A stretch of DNA of 64,000 nt, from assembly GCA_019323515.1 (NCBI GenBank), contig JAHWHG010000007.1, positions 124,001-188,000 on the forward strand, given 5' to 3'. Position numbers and translations under genes: made by a program. The stretch's first letter is position 1. Each line of letters begins with the position of its first letter. Shown here piece by piece: positions 53,357 through 62,666 of the stretch. The notes beneath the pieces were generated by a model, which saw only the letters and a list, made by a program, of their open reading frames with translations, had not been told where the DNA came from and made no database searches. The DNA is from Candidatus Woesearchaeota archaeon (lineage in GTDB: Archaea > Nanobdellota > Nanobdellia > Woesearchaeales > JAHWHD01).

Positions 53357-53485
53357 AAACAATAACATCACAGATTTAAGCTAAAGAATCTTCTAGTTTT
53401 ATCACTTAACAAAAACATCAAAACGATTAATTTCATATTCAAAAAAGAACAAAACAAAAAGACTTATAGACTTTAGAATACAAAA

Positions 53486-53561
53486 ATATTTAAATGTAAA
53501 ACCTGCAAAAAATACACAATATGTTGTGGTTTTGACAAAAAAACACACAACAGGTTGTTAT
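53486..53561 (+). promoter_or_regulatory. nrd promoter: TATA element and two NrdR-box-like palindromes
   Basis: ATATTTAAAT (53486-53495) is a TATA element whose predicted start is near 53516. Box 1, CACAATATGTTGTG (53515-53528), and box 2, ACAACAGGTTGT (53547-53558), are both inverted repeats with centres 31 bp apart. NrdR boxes in bacteria are paired palindromes of consensus near ACACWATATWTWGTGT, spaced about three helical turns, so these fit in sequence and spacing. They lie on and just after the expected start site, where a bound repressor would block initiation. Confidence 0.75.
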
Positions 53562-53570
53562 CACTGAAAA

Positions 53571-54056
53571 ATGAAATGTCCTTACTGCTTATCAAATGAA
53601 ACCAAGGTTGTAGACAAAAGACCTACAAGTGACTTTGAAGTCACAAGAAGAAGAAGGGAATGTCTAAAGTGCGAGCGCCGTTTTACTACGTATGAAAGGA
53701 TTGAGATGGCTGACCTTGTTGTTGTCAAAAAAGACAGCAGAAGAGAGGCTTTTGATAGGGACAAACTAAAGCAAGGCCTGACAAAAGCACTGCAAAAAAG
53801 ACCAATAAGTGCTGAACAGGTAGATAAAATAATCAATGAAATTGAGATGAAACTCAAAGGCAAGGAAAATCTAGAGGTTGAAAGCAGATATATTGGGAAG
53901 CTTATCATGAACAGGCTCAAAAGGATAGACCCTGTAGCCTATATAAGATTTGCTTCAGTGTATAAATCATTTGATGACCTAGACGCATTTGCTGAAGAAA
54001 TAAAAAAGATAAAACAAACGAAAAAAAGTGGTGATAATGATGGAGATTCTAGTTAA
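53571..54056 (+). CDS. nrdR: NrdR, ATP-cone zinc-ribbon repressor of ribonucleotide reductase
   Basis: The 161-residue protein is a complete NrdR: zinc ribbon with Cys3-Cys6 and Cys31-Cys34 (MKCPYC...ECLKCERRF), the TRRRRECL basic helix that contacts DNA, then an ATP-cone (about 50-140) that senses ATP/dATP. NrdR is a bacterial regulator, found only sporadically in archaea. It opens the RNR operon, overlaps nrdD1, and is preceded by two matching palindromes, so autoregulation with the downstream genes is likely. Confidence 0.95.
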   Translation: MKCPYCLSNETKVVDKRPTSDFEVTRRRRECLKCERRFTTYERIEMADLVVVKKDSRREAFDRDKLKQGLTKALQKRPISAEQVDKIINEIEMKLKGKENLEVESRYIGKLIMNRLKRIDPVAYIRFASVYKSFDDLDAFAEEIKKIKQTKKSGDNDGDSS

Positions 54057-56343
54057 AAAAGCAGATGAAAGAACTGAATCATTCTCAAAACAAAAACTGA
54101 GTTACGCTTTAGAAAGAACAGGGATTCCAAACAAACATATCTCTGAAGTAGTTGACAAGATTGCTAAACAGGCGTATAACCTTATTCCAACCTCTGAGAT
54201 TAGGAAATGGGTCATTGAAGAACTTGATAAGATTGATGAGCAATACAGCTATGGATTCAAATATAAAAGAAAAAACGTCTGGGTCGTTGGAGGAGAACCT
54301 CCATTCAACCATGTGTTTCAACCATTTATCAAGCAAAGAATTGTTGAATCACTTATTAAAGAGACAAATATGGAGGAAAAACTAGCAAGAGAAATCTCAG
54401 ACGAAGTGGAACATCTACTTATTGAGAATAAAGTTGAGCATATAACAGGGCCACTCATAAGGGAACTTGTAAATTATATCCTTACAAAAAGAAAACTCTA
54501 TGACTATAAGAGAGATTATTCGAGACTCGGCATGCCTGTCTATGATATACATAGGACAATCAACCAAAACTTACATGAGAATGCAAATTTAGGGTATCAT
54601 GCTGAAGCAATACATAAACTGATTGCTGACAATGTATCTAAGAAATACGCACTCACAAAAATACTTCCTCCTGAACTTGCTTACACACACCTCAAAGGAG
54701 AATTATACATTCATGACCTAAGCTATTTCTCTACAAGACCATTTTGCTTTGCATCTGACCTTAGATTCTTCTTCAAAAACGGGCTTAAAGTAGATGGCTT
54801 TGGCAACCAAACCTCAACTGCAGGCCCAGCAAAACGTGCAGATGTTGCTTTAAACCATGCTGCGAAGATTGTCGGAGCTGGCCAAACTAACTGTGCAGGT
54901 GGTCAAGGCCTTGACTTCTTTAATATATGGATGTCACCTTTTTTAAAAGGAAAATCATACAATGAGATGTATCAACTAGCACAGCAATTCATTTATGAAA
55001 TGAATATGATGCTTGTAAGCAGAGGCGGTCAAGCAGTCTTTTCTTCAATATCATTAGAATTCGACCCTCCCAAATGGATTTCCGAATTACCAGCAGTGCT
55101 TCCTGGAGGAAAGGTTAGTGAAAAAGAAACATATGCAGATTACACTGAGGAAGCCCTGACATTCACAGAAGCACTAACTGATGTATTCCTAGGAGGAGAC
55201 TACAATGGAAAGATGTTTTCATGGCCAAAACCTGAATTCAAGGTTAGGAAACCTTTGCTAAAGGGCAAGCATGAAGAACTCTTCATGAAGGTGCATCAAC
55301 TAGCTTCAAAATTTGGCAGCCCTTATTTCCTTAACCTAAACGCACCATACATGCCGGACATATGCCAAAGTCAATGTTGTAGATTTTTTCTCACGCCAAC
55401 TGCTGACGAATGGATAGACATTGAAAGAGGTTCTACAAGATCAAGCTGCATACAGTACGTTTCATTGAACCTTCCAAGAGTTGCTTACGAAGCAAAAGAT
55501 GAGACTGCTGCATTGGAACTTATTCAAAAAAGGATGGAGCAATCAAAAGAAATATTCAAGATTAAAAATGATATAATAAGGCAAAGACTTGATCAAAAGA
55601 TTCTTCCTTTCCTTGCGCAGGATTGCTACGGAGAATACCTTTATCCAATTAATCACTGCTTACACAATTTTGGTTTTGTAGGATTAAACGAAATGGTAAA
55701 ATCATTAACTGGAGAAGAACTTCATGAAAGCGAAAGTGCATGGAAGTTCGGATTAAAAGTAATCAAAAATATGTCTGATTATTCTAAACTCCTTAACGAA
55801 AACCCTGATGAGGGATACGGATTACGATACGGAGTTGTACAAACACCTGGAGAAAGTGCACCCCATAGGCTCGCAAAGATTGATATGCGTGATTTCAAAG
55901 ACAAGGCAGTTGTACAGGGCAATGTCAAAGATGGTTCTGTTTATTACATGAACTCGTCACATCCAAACTACTCAGCTCCAATCAATCTTTTCAAGAGATT
56001 ACAGATTGATGCATCATTCCACCCTTTGCTCGATGGCGGCGCAATATCACATCTATGGTTAGGAGAATCTAACCCTGATCCAAGTGCACTTCTCAAGTTG
56101 ACAAAGAAGATATGTGAAAAAACACTCACTGCATATTATGCCTACACAAAGGACATAAGTTATTGCATTAAATGCCATAAGACTATGGGAGGCATACAAG
56201 ATACATGCCCTAACTGCGGTTCTAACGAAGTGGAATGCTACAGTAGAGTGACTGGCTACTATCAAAGGGTATCAGGCTGGAACAAAGGAAAGAAACAAGA
56301 ATTCCTTGATAGATATAGATACGGAAATAACATGTTAAAATAA
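54040..56343 (+). CDS. nrdD: Anaerobic (class III) ribonucleotide reductase NrdD, copy 1, with full ATP-cone
   Basis: This protein of about 767 residues has an N-terminal ATP-cone (about 1-80), a second helical cone-like unit (about 95-160) and the ten-stranded barrel. TRPFCFASDLRFFFKNG, QSQCCRFF and SLEF mark the core. The zinc site is CIKC...CPNC, and the glycyl-radical loop is RVTGYYQRVSGWNKGK. It reduces NTPs to dNTPs without oxygen once activated by NrdG. The ATG at 54040 is chosen because GGTGAT lies four bases upstream and inside the end of nrdR; GTG at 54028 is the other option. Only this copy has the extra N-terminal cone. Confidence 0.93.
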   Translation: MEILVKKADERTESFSKQKLSYALERTGIPNKHISEVVDKIAKQAYNLIPTSEIRKWVIEELDKIDEQYSYGFKYKRKNVWVVGGEPPFNHVFQPFIKQRIVESLIKETNMEEKLAREISDEVEHLLIENKVEHITGPLIRELVNYILTKRKLYDYKRDYSRLGMPVYDIHRTINQNLHENANLGYHAEAIHKLIADNVSKKYALTKILPPELAYTHLKGELYIHDLSYFSTRPFCFASDLRFFFKNGLKVDGFGNQTSTAGPAKRADVALNHAAKIVGAGQTNCAGGQGLDFFNIWMSPFLKGKSYNEMYQLAQQFIYEMNMMLVSRGGQAVFSSISLEFDPPKWISELPAVLPGGKVSEKETYADYTEEALTFTEALTDVFLGGDYNGKMFSWPKPEFKVRKPLLKGKHEELFMKVHQLASKFGSPYFLNLNAPYMPDICQSQCCRFFLTPTADEWIDIERGSTRSSCIQYVSLNLPRVAYEAKDETAALELIQKRMEQSKEIFKIKNDIIRQRLDQKILPFLAQDCYGEYLYPINHCLHNFGFVGLNEMVKSLTGEELHESESAWKFGLKVIKNMSDYSKLLNENPDEGYGLRYGVVQTPGESAPHRLAKIDMRDFKDKAVVQGNVKDGSVYYMNSSHPNYSAPINLFKRLQIDASFHPLLDGGAISHLWLGESNPDPSALLKLTKKICEKTLTAYYAYTKDISYCIKCHKTMGGIQDTCPNCGSNEVECYSRVTGYYQRVSGWNKGKKQEFLDRYRYGNNMLK

Positions 56344-56381
56344 GACGTTAAACAAACAATAAAAAGATACAAGGATAAAAG

Positions 56382-58421
56382 ATGGAGAAGAAGATAATTA
56401 CTTCAAATGGAGAGACAGGTTCTTTATCCAAGGAAAAAATAAAACAAGCTTTACTTAAAGAGACTTCAATAACAAAAGAAAATGCTGAACAGATTGCAGA
56501 AAAAAGTTTTAAGGAATTAGAGGGTATAAACGGAATCCTCAAGACAAGTTTGATTAGAGAAATAGTTTGTATGAAACTAAGAGAGCAAGGGCTTGAAAAA
56601 GAACATTCAGAGTTTGTACGTCTTGGCCTGCCAGTGCACGAGGTTAAGAAAATAATGTTTGAATATGACAAGAACAATGCAAACACAACATATAACCCTC
56701 AAACAATCCAATTTAATTTAGCACAGCCTATTGCAAGACAATATGCACTATTCCACTTACTTCCAAAAAAGATAGCAGATAGCCATATAAATGGCGAGAT
56801 TTACATCCATGACTTCGACTTCTTTGCAACAAGACCGTTCTGCTTTTCACATGATATAAGGTTCTTCCTAAAGAACGGACTTAAGACAGACGGTTCAGGG
56901 AACCACACAGCATCTTCAGGACCTGCTAAAAGTCTCTCAGTAGCCCTTAGACACGCAGCAAGGACAATGATAATAGCCTCAAACTACTTTTCAGGAGGCC
57001 AAGGTTTTGATAGCCTTAACCTTTACTTAGCTCCCTACGCGCGTGGACTTAGCAACCATGCTATTGAACACGCAGTTCAAGGCTTTATCTTCCAGCTAGC
57101 AACATTAAACGTTGTCAAAGGCGGCCAACTTCCCTTTACATCAGCATCACTCGAACTCAACATGCCAGGTTACCTCAAAGACGTCCCAGTAGTGCTTCCT
57201 GGAGGTAAAGTCAGTGAAAATGAGAACTACGAAAATTATTTAGATGAAGCAAGAAGAATTGCAGACGTGTTCACAAAACTTCTTATGCGTGGAGACCACT
57301 TTGGTAGACCATTCCACTTCCCTAAACCCGAATATAAGATAAGAAAGGATACTTTAAAGGATAAAGAAGTAGAGCCTCTACTCTTAGATATTCATAAACT
57401 TGTAGCTAAGTTCGGAAGTCCATACTTCCTAAACATGGCAGCTCCTTATATGCCAGATGCTCTCCAAAGCCAATGCTGCCGCTACTTCCTTGCACCTGAC
57501 CAGGATTTCTGGGAAGAGATAAAGGAAGGTACTGTTAGGAGCGGCAGTATCCAGACTGTTACATTAAACCTTCCAAATATAGCCTATAACGTAAAAGATG
57601 AATCCGAGATTTACCCACTAATCCAGGAAAGGATTAACCTCATGAGGGGCATATTTGATATCAAAAGAGAATGCATCAAAAAGGTAATGGACTCAGGAGC
57701 TGCACCTTTCCTTACAATGGATTGTAATGGAAAACCTTACTTCAAGATTAACGAATCAACAAACTCTGTCGGGTTTATAGGATTAAACGAGATGGTGAAG
57801 TCATTAATTGGAGAAGAACTTCACGAAAGCGACAATGGATGGAAGTTAGGCTTAAAGATAATCAAGTACATGTCAGATTTAGTTATGGAAATGCAGGAAA
57901 AAACCGGACAACGATGGGGTATGGTGCAAACACCAGCAGAATCCGTAAGCTGGAAGTTTGCTGAACTTGATTCAAAGAACTACAAAGATAAAGCGATTGT
58001 ACAAGGGAATAAAGAAACTGGCGATATTTTCTATACAAATAGTAGTCAGCCAAGGTACTCAGCTGACATAGACCTTTTCAAAAGACTCAAGATTGATAGT
58101 TCATTCCATCCACTTGTAAAAGGTGGAGTGATATCACATGTATTCCTCGGAGAAAAGAACCCTGACCCAGAAGCCCTATTAAATTTGACAAAAAAGATTT
58201 GCTCTAAAACTCTAACAGCCTATTATGCTTATACAAAAGATATCACTTACTGTAACAGTTGTAGTAATACGTTTGGTGGCATACACCAAAAATGTCCTAG
58301 CTGTGGAGAAGAAGACAAGATTGAATGCTTTTCAAGAATAACTGGCTATTATACAAATGTAAAAAGCTGGAATAAAGGTAAGTTCAAGGAATTCCTAGAA
58401 AGAAAAAGGTATGGTCTATGA
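56382..58421 (+). CDS. nrdD: Anaerobic ribonucleotide reductase NrdD, copy 2
   Basis: The 679-residue paralogue of copy 1 lacks the first ATP-cone but keeps the second helical unit (about 14-85). The core has TRPFCFSHDIRFFLKNG, SGGQGFDSLNLYLAPYARG, QSQCCRYF and NSVGFIGLNEMVKSL. The zinc site is CNSC...CPSC, and the radical loop is RITGYYTNVKSWNKGK. All catalytic signatures look intact. It is much closer to copy 3 than to copy 1, and one segment (57321-57515) is nearly identical at the DNA level to copy 3. It overlaps copy 3 by ATGA. Confidence 0.93.
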   Translation: MEKKIITSNGETGSLSKEKIKQALLKETSITKENAEQIAEKSFKELEGINGILKTSLIREIVCMKLREQGLEKEHSEFVRLGLPVHEVKKIMFEYDKNNANTTYNPQTIQFNLAQPIARQYALFHLLPKKIADSHINGEIYIHDFDFFATRPFCFSHDIRFFLKNGLKTDGSGNHTASSGPAKSLSVALRHAARTMIIASNYFSGGQGFDSLNLYLAPYARGLSNHAIEHAVQGFIFQLATLNVVKGGQLPFTSASLELNMPGYLKDVPVVLPGGKVSENENYENYLDEARRIADVFTKLLMRGDHFGRPFHFPKPEYKIRKDTLKDKEVEPLLLDIHKLVAKFGSPYFLNMAAPYMPDALQSQCCRYFLAPDQDFWEEIKEGTVRSGSIQTVTLNLPNIAYNVKDESEIYPLIQERINLMRGIFDIKRECIKKVMDSGAAPFLTMDCNGKPYFKINESTNSVGFIGLNEMVKSLIGEELHESDNGWKLGLKIIKYMSDLVMEMQEKTGQRWGMVQTPAESVSWKFAELDSKNYKDKAIVQGNKETGDIFYTNSSQPRYSADIDLFKRLKIDSSFHPLVKGGVISHVFLGEKNPDPEALLNLTKKICSKTLTAYYAYTKDITYCNSCSNTFGGIHQKCPSCGEEDKIECFSRITGYYTNVKSWNKGKFKEFLERKRYGL

Positions 58422-60460
58422 AGATTGATGTCCCTTTTAAAGACCTGGAAGAAAGTAGCCCTGATAAGATAGTAAAGTCTCTTCTAAAAGAGACATCTAT
58501 AGAAGAAGACAAAGCAAAGATTATTGCAGAACAAGCATTCCAGGAGTTAAAGAAACTAGAGAGTATAACACCTAATTTAGTAAGAGAAATTGTATGTACT
58601 CAACTCTTGAAATCCGGCCTAAGGAAATCACACAAAGAATATTCAAGGTTAGGTATGCCAGTATATGACATTAAAAATACTATCTTGCAGTATGATAAAG
58701 AAAATGCAAATGTAAACTATAATCCGCAATTTATGCACAAACAATTTGGAGATTCAATCTCTGAACAGTACACCTTACTATACCTTCTGCCTGCATCAGC
58801 AAGCAGGGCACACCTTAATGGAGAGATATACATACATGATAGGGCGTTCTTCCCAACAAGACCTTTCTGTTTTTCGCACGATATGAGATTCTTTCTTAAA
58901 AACGGGGTAAAACCAGACGGGATAGGCATTTATGCAGGAGTTTCTGGACCTGCAAAAAGTCTACAAGTTGCAATGCAGCATGCTGCAAGAGTCTTACTTA
59001 ATGCTCAGACATACTTTTCAGGTGGCCAAGGCTTCGACAGTCTTAATCTTTACCTTGCACCTTATGCAAGGGGACTTAATTATTACCAAGTTAAACAGGC
59101 AGTTGAAGCATTTGTATACACTTTAGACCAGATATTTATACGCGATGGTGAGACAGCATTCACATCAGCATCACTCGAACTTAACTGCCCAAGATACTTA
59201 AAAGACGTGCCGGTTGTCCTTCCAGGTGGAAGAGTAACTGAAAATGAGAATTATGAGAACTACATTGAAGAAGCAAGAACAATCGCAAGAGCTTTTACAG
59301 AAGTAATGATGAATGGTGATCATAATGGCAAACCGTTTCATTTCCCTAAACCCGAGTATAAGATAAGAAAGGATACTTTAAAGGATAAAGAAGTAGAACC
59401 TCTACTCCTGGATGTACACAAACTTGTAGCTAAGTTCGGAAGTCCATACTTCCTAAACATGGCAGCTCCTTATATGCCAGACGCTCTCCAAAGTCAATGC
59501 TGTCGCTATTTCCTTGCACCTGACCAAGACTTCTGGGAAGACATCAAAGAAGGAACCGTAAGAAGTGGAAGTATACAAGTTATAACAATTAACCTACCAA
59601 ACATAGCATATAATGCAAAAGACGAAAGCCAAGTCTTTGACATTATTGACCAGCGCCTTGACACCGCTGAAAAGATATTCAATGTGAAAAGAGATGTAAT
59701 AAAAAAAATATTAGATAACAATGCAGCACCTTTCCTAACAATGGAATGTAACAAGAAACCATATTTTAAGATTAAATCATCAACCAATTCTGTAGGATTT
59801 ATAGGGCTTAATGAGATGGTTAAATCACTGACAGGAGAAGAACTTCACGAAAGCGACAGCGCTTGGAAGCTCGGACTGAAGATTATAAAAGAGATGGCTG
59901 ACAAGGTCAAAGAAAAGCAAGAAAAAACAGAACAAAGATGGGGCATGGTACAGACACCTGCTGAAGGTTGTTCATATAAGCTGGCGGAGATTGACACTAA
60001 AAGGTATAAAGACAAGGCGATCGTACAAGGAGATACTAAATCCGGCACAATATATTATACGAATTCATGCCAAGTTAATTATTCCGCAAATTTACCATTA
60101 TTTAATAGGATAAAGATTGACAGCTCATTCCACCCTCTTGTTAAGGGTGGTGTAATTAACCACATATTCCTTGGGGAAAAGAATCCAGACCCAGAAGCTC
60201 TTCTAAACCTAACAAACAAGATATGCAAAAACACTCTTACAGCATACTTTGCATACACCAAAGACATAACCTCTTGTAATAAATGCAAACAAACTTTTGG
60301 CAACATACTTGAAAAATGTCCAAGTTGCGGTGCAGTGGGTGATGATTTACAATGGTACTCGAGGGTAACAGGCTATTATACGCCAGTAAAATCATGGAAC
60401 AAGGGCAAAGCTACTGAATTTATTAACAGGAAAAGATATAGTGTAGGTGATAGACAATGA
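58418..60460 (+). CDS. nrdD: Anaerobic ribonucleotide reductase NrdD, copy 3
   Basis: The 680-residue protein has the same layout as copy 2: a single N-terminal helical unit, core signatures TRPFCFSHDMRFFLKNG and QSQCCRYF, zinc site CNKC...CPSC and radical loop RVTGYYTPVKSWNKGK. The sites for the thiyl and glycyl radicals appear conserved, so it is not an obvious pseudogene. It overlaps the next small gene (ATGA), and the redoxin and activase genes follow. Why three copies are kept is unknown. Confidence 0.93.
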   Translation: MKIDVPFKDLEESSPDKIVKSLLKETSIEEDKAKIIAEQAFQELKKLESITPNLVREIVCTQLLKSGLRKSHKEYSRLGMPVYDIKNTILQYDKENANVNYNPQFMHKQFGDSISEQYTLLYLLPASASRAHLNGEIYIHDRAFFPTRPFCFSHDMRFFLKNGVKPDGIGIYAGVSGPAKSLQVAMQHAARVLLNAQTYFSGGQGFDSLNLYLAPYARGLNYYQVKQAVEAFVYTLDQIFIRDGETAFTSASLELNCPRYLKDVPVVLPGGRVTENENYENYIEEARTIARAFTEVMMNGDHNGKPFHFPKPEYKIRKDTLKDKEVEPLLLDVHKLVAKFGSPYFLNMAAPYMPDALQSQCCRYFLAPDQDFWEDIKEGTVRSGSIQVITINLPNIAYNAKDESQVFDIIDQRLDTAEKIFNVKRDVIKKILDNNAAPFLTMECNKKPYFKIKSSTNSVGFIGLNEMVKSLTGEELHESDSAWKLGLKIIKEMADKVKEKQEKTEQRWGMVQTPAEGCSYKLAEIDTKRYKDKAIVQGDTKSGTIYYTNSCQVNYSANLPLFNRIKIDSSFHPLVKGGVINHIFLGEKNPDPEALLNLTNKICKNTLTAYFAYTKDITSCNKCKQTFGNILEKCPSCGAVGDDLQWYSRVTGYYTPVKSWNKGKATEFINRKRYSVGDRQ

Positions 60461-60720
60461 AAGAGATAAAAATTGATATATTTGTTAAAAAAAATGAAGA
60501 AAAAAGTAAAAATGCAAAAATGATTGTTGAGAAAGTAACCGCTGAAATGGAAAACATTAGAATTAATGTCTTGGACATTGAAGAGGAAGAGATTACTGCA
60601 TTAACATACCATATTATTAAAAGCCCAAGCATCTGTATCAATGGTTTGACAAGGTTTCATGGCAACATTCCTAATGAAGAAGCATTAAGGTCTGAAATCC
60701 TTAAAGCTCAGTTGATGTAA
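60457..60720 (+). CDS. Thioredoxin-fold protein without CXXC
   Basis: The 87-residue product has a redoxin-like order of strand, helix, strand and the cis-Pro type segment SPSICINGLTRFHG, but the position of the redox pair reads KKNEEKSK, so CXXC is absent. A single Cys is in the SPSICING stretch. It overlaps nrdD copy 3 by ATGA and lies just before a redoxin that keeps CPKC. It could be a structural or regulatory partner of the reductase; this is inference. Confidence 0.75.
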   Translation: MKEIKIDIFVKKNEEKSKNAKMIVEKVTAEMENIRINVLDIEEEEITALTYHIIKSPSICINGLTRFHGNIPNEEALRSEILKAQLM

Positions 60721-60764
60721 TAATATAGATTAACATAAAAATAACATAACGGAGGTAAATAAAA

Positions 60765-61016
60765 ATGAAACTAACTGTATTTACTGGAAAAAACTGCCCA
60801 AAATGTCCTGCAGCAAAAGAACTTTGCGAGGAGATTGCAAAAGAAAAAGGTATGGAATATGAGGTTAAAGATATTGAAGAAAACATGTTTGAAGCACTTC
60901 AGCTACAGATTGCATCTACACCTACGATTCTGCTAAATGATAATATCTTATTCAGGTCTGACCCACCAACAAAAGAAGAACTTATCCAAGCTATTGAAGA
61001 AAACAGAGAGGGATGA
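60765..61016 (+). CDS. Glutaredoxin-like/NrdH-type redoxin with CPKC
   Basis: The 83-residue redoxin has the active pair Cys12-Pro-Lys-Cys15 (GKNCPKCPAA) and the cis-Pro segment ASTPTILLNDNILFR. Its size matches glutaredoxin-like NrdH proteins. Known class III reductases of the methanogen type use such a redoxin as electron donor instead of formate. Position inside the nrd operon supports that role. A ribosome site (GGAGGTAA) lies before the ATG, the best match to consensus in this operon. Confidence 0.88.
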   Translation: MKLTVFTGKNCPKCPAAKELCEEIAKEKGMEYEVKDIEENMFEALQLQIASTPTILLNDNILFRSDPPTKEELIQAIEENREG

Positions 61017-61070
61017 AAACTCTCTGGACCCAGTTTTCTCAGAATATAGATATCTCTCTGGGATATTAAG

Positions 61071-61826
61071 ATGGAAGCATATATAGCAGGCACTGTCCCA
61101 ATGTCAACAGTTGACTGGCCTGGCAATATATCGCTAGTTATATTTTTTGCAGGCTGCGACTTCAAGTGCAGTTATTGCTATAACTCCAAGTTAGTTGAGT
61201 TTAAGCAAGAGTTCAAAAAGCCTATTAAAGAACTTAAAGAAGAGATTAAAAAAAGTTTGGGATTTATAGATGCAGTATTATTCTCAGGAGGAGAATGCTG
61301 CCTCCAACTTCAAGCATTGAAAGAATTGGCAAAATTCACAAAAAGTATGGAACTAAAAGTAGGAATAGAAACTAACGGAACAAGACCAGGAGTTGTAAGG
61401 CACCTAATTAATGAAAGACTTATTGACTTTATTGGCCTTGACCTCAAGGCACCATTTGAACCAATCCTATTTGAAAATGTCACAAAATCAAAAACATTCT
61501 TCAAGACAACCGAAGAAGTTATAGACAACATAAAAGAGACTGTAGAGATTCTAAAGAAGAATACAAATAAGCTAGAGATTGAGATAAGGACAACTGTAGT
61601 ACCTACATTAGTACATACAAAAGAACATCTTGAATTAATAGGTAAAGAGATTCAAGGCTTAATCTGCACATGGTCACTGCAACAGTTCAGACCTGAAGAA
61701 GGAAAGATGATTGATAAATCTCTTGAAAAAGTTAAACCTCCAAAGCGAAGCGAACTAGAGTATTACAAAGAGCATCTTGAAAGAAAATTCCCATATCTTT
61801 CAATCAAGGTAAAAGCAATTGATTAA
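61071..61826 (+). CDS. nrdG: Anaerobic ribonucleotide reductase activating protein NrdG
   Basis: The 251-residue radical SAM activase has GCDFKCSYCYN (CX3CX2C, about 28-38), the SAM-binding FSGGECCLQ (about 70) and a DLKAPF segment (about 125). It forms the glycyl radical on NrdD. It is longer than the E. coli-type NrdG (about 154) and matches the pyruvate-formate-lyase-activase-like archaeal form. One activase must serve all three NrdD copies unless others are elsewhere. Confidence 0.92.
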   Translation: MEAYIAGTVPMSTVDWPGNISLVIFFAGCDFKCSYCYNSKLVEFKQEFKKPIKELKEEIKKSLGFIDAVLFSGGECCLQLQALKELAKFTKSMELKVGIETNGTRPGVVRHLINERLIDFIGLDLKAPFEPILFENVTKSKTFFKTTEEVIDNIKETVEILKKNTNKLEIEIRTTVVPTLVHTKEHLELIGKEIQGLICTWSLQQFRPEEGKMIDKSLEKVKPPKRSELEYYKEHLERKFPYLSIKVKAID

Positions 61827-61853
61827 TGAAAATTGATTGATGATTATGTAAAA

Positions 61854-62582
61854 TCAATCTGCTGATTTGAGATTCTTTAGTTTACCAAAAAAATACACCT
61901 TATCAGAAACAATATAAACCTCGAAGTTACTAAGTTTTTGCTTTAGAAAGGGACTTAGTATCTCTTCCTTAAGAATATCAGTACCTTCAGTTACAAGATT
62001 AAAAGATGGCATTACTATCAGCTTTTTTCTTTTCCAATTACCAATCAAAAAACATTTATAAGTCTCAAACCTTCCTGACTCTGACAGTGTTACAGCTGGA
62101 TGCTCATGCCCAATTATAATATACTTTGCTTTCTTAAACACTTTATCATTACTCTCATCAGGCAAAACATGACCATGGCAGATATAATAATCATCTACAA
62201 CATAATAATCCCTTACCTCAAGATTCCTTTTTGCAGCAATGGGCTTAAGTATTGTATCATGATTACCTTTAAGCAGTACAATCTTCTTCGCATACTTAAA
62301 CATCAAGTCTAAAATCCTTAGAGTATGCCTCCATTCTGTCTCAGATATTGTACCAAACTCATGCTTTAGATCTCCATTTATAACAATAGTGTCTATCTTA
62401 ACAGCCTTAAGCACATTCTCAAGACGCTTAACAGTCTCAACAAACTGAAACCTAGGAACAAGAACACCTTGCTTATTCAAAGCTTCTTCATATCCCATAT
62501 GGATATCAGATACAACCAAAATCCTTTGCTTTCTAAAGTAAAGACACAAGTCAATAATTTCAAGCTCACTATTCAATCCCAT
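61854..62582 (-). CDS. Metallophosphoesterase, archaeal COG1407-like
   Basis: The 242-residue phosphoesterase has motifs VVSDIHMGYEEAL (about 20-32), INGDLKHEFG (about 68), LKGNHDT (about 99), CHGHVLPDES (about 134) and IIGHEHPAV (about 152). This set matches the archaeal ICC-like COG1407 family, whose natural substrate is unknown; in some genomes it neighbours Lhr helicase genes. Here an Lhr gene lies about 700 bp away on the same strand, with the ZIP gene between. It converges on nrdG. Confidence 0.9.
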   Translation of the reverse strand: MGLNSELEIIDLCLYFRKQRILVVSDIHMGYEEALNKQGVLVPRFQFVETVKRLENVLKAVKIDTIVINGDLKHEFGTISETEWRHTLRILDLMFKYAKKIVLLKGNHDTILKPIAAKRNLEVRDYYVVDDYYICHGHVLPDESNDKVFKKAKYIIIGHEHPAVTLSESGRFETYKCFLIGNWKRKKLIVMPSFNLVTEGTDILKEEILSPFLKQKLSNFEVYIVSDKVYFFGKLKNLKSAD

Positions 62583-62666
62583 AACATAAAATTAAATTAA
62601 GTTCTTTATAAAATTAACTTATAAACAAAAATATTTATAAATTAAGAGATATTAAATATAACAAAA

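Noticed and set aside
61836..61860. GATTGA/TCAATC hairpin between nrdG and the phosphoesterase gene, and a C/D-box-like TGATGA...CTGA
   Set aside because: The stem is only 6 bp with a 13-base loop, and the two boxes are too close for a C/D guide RNA.
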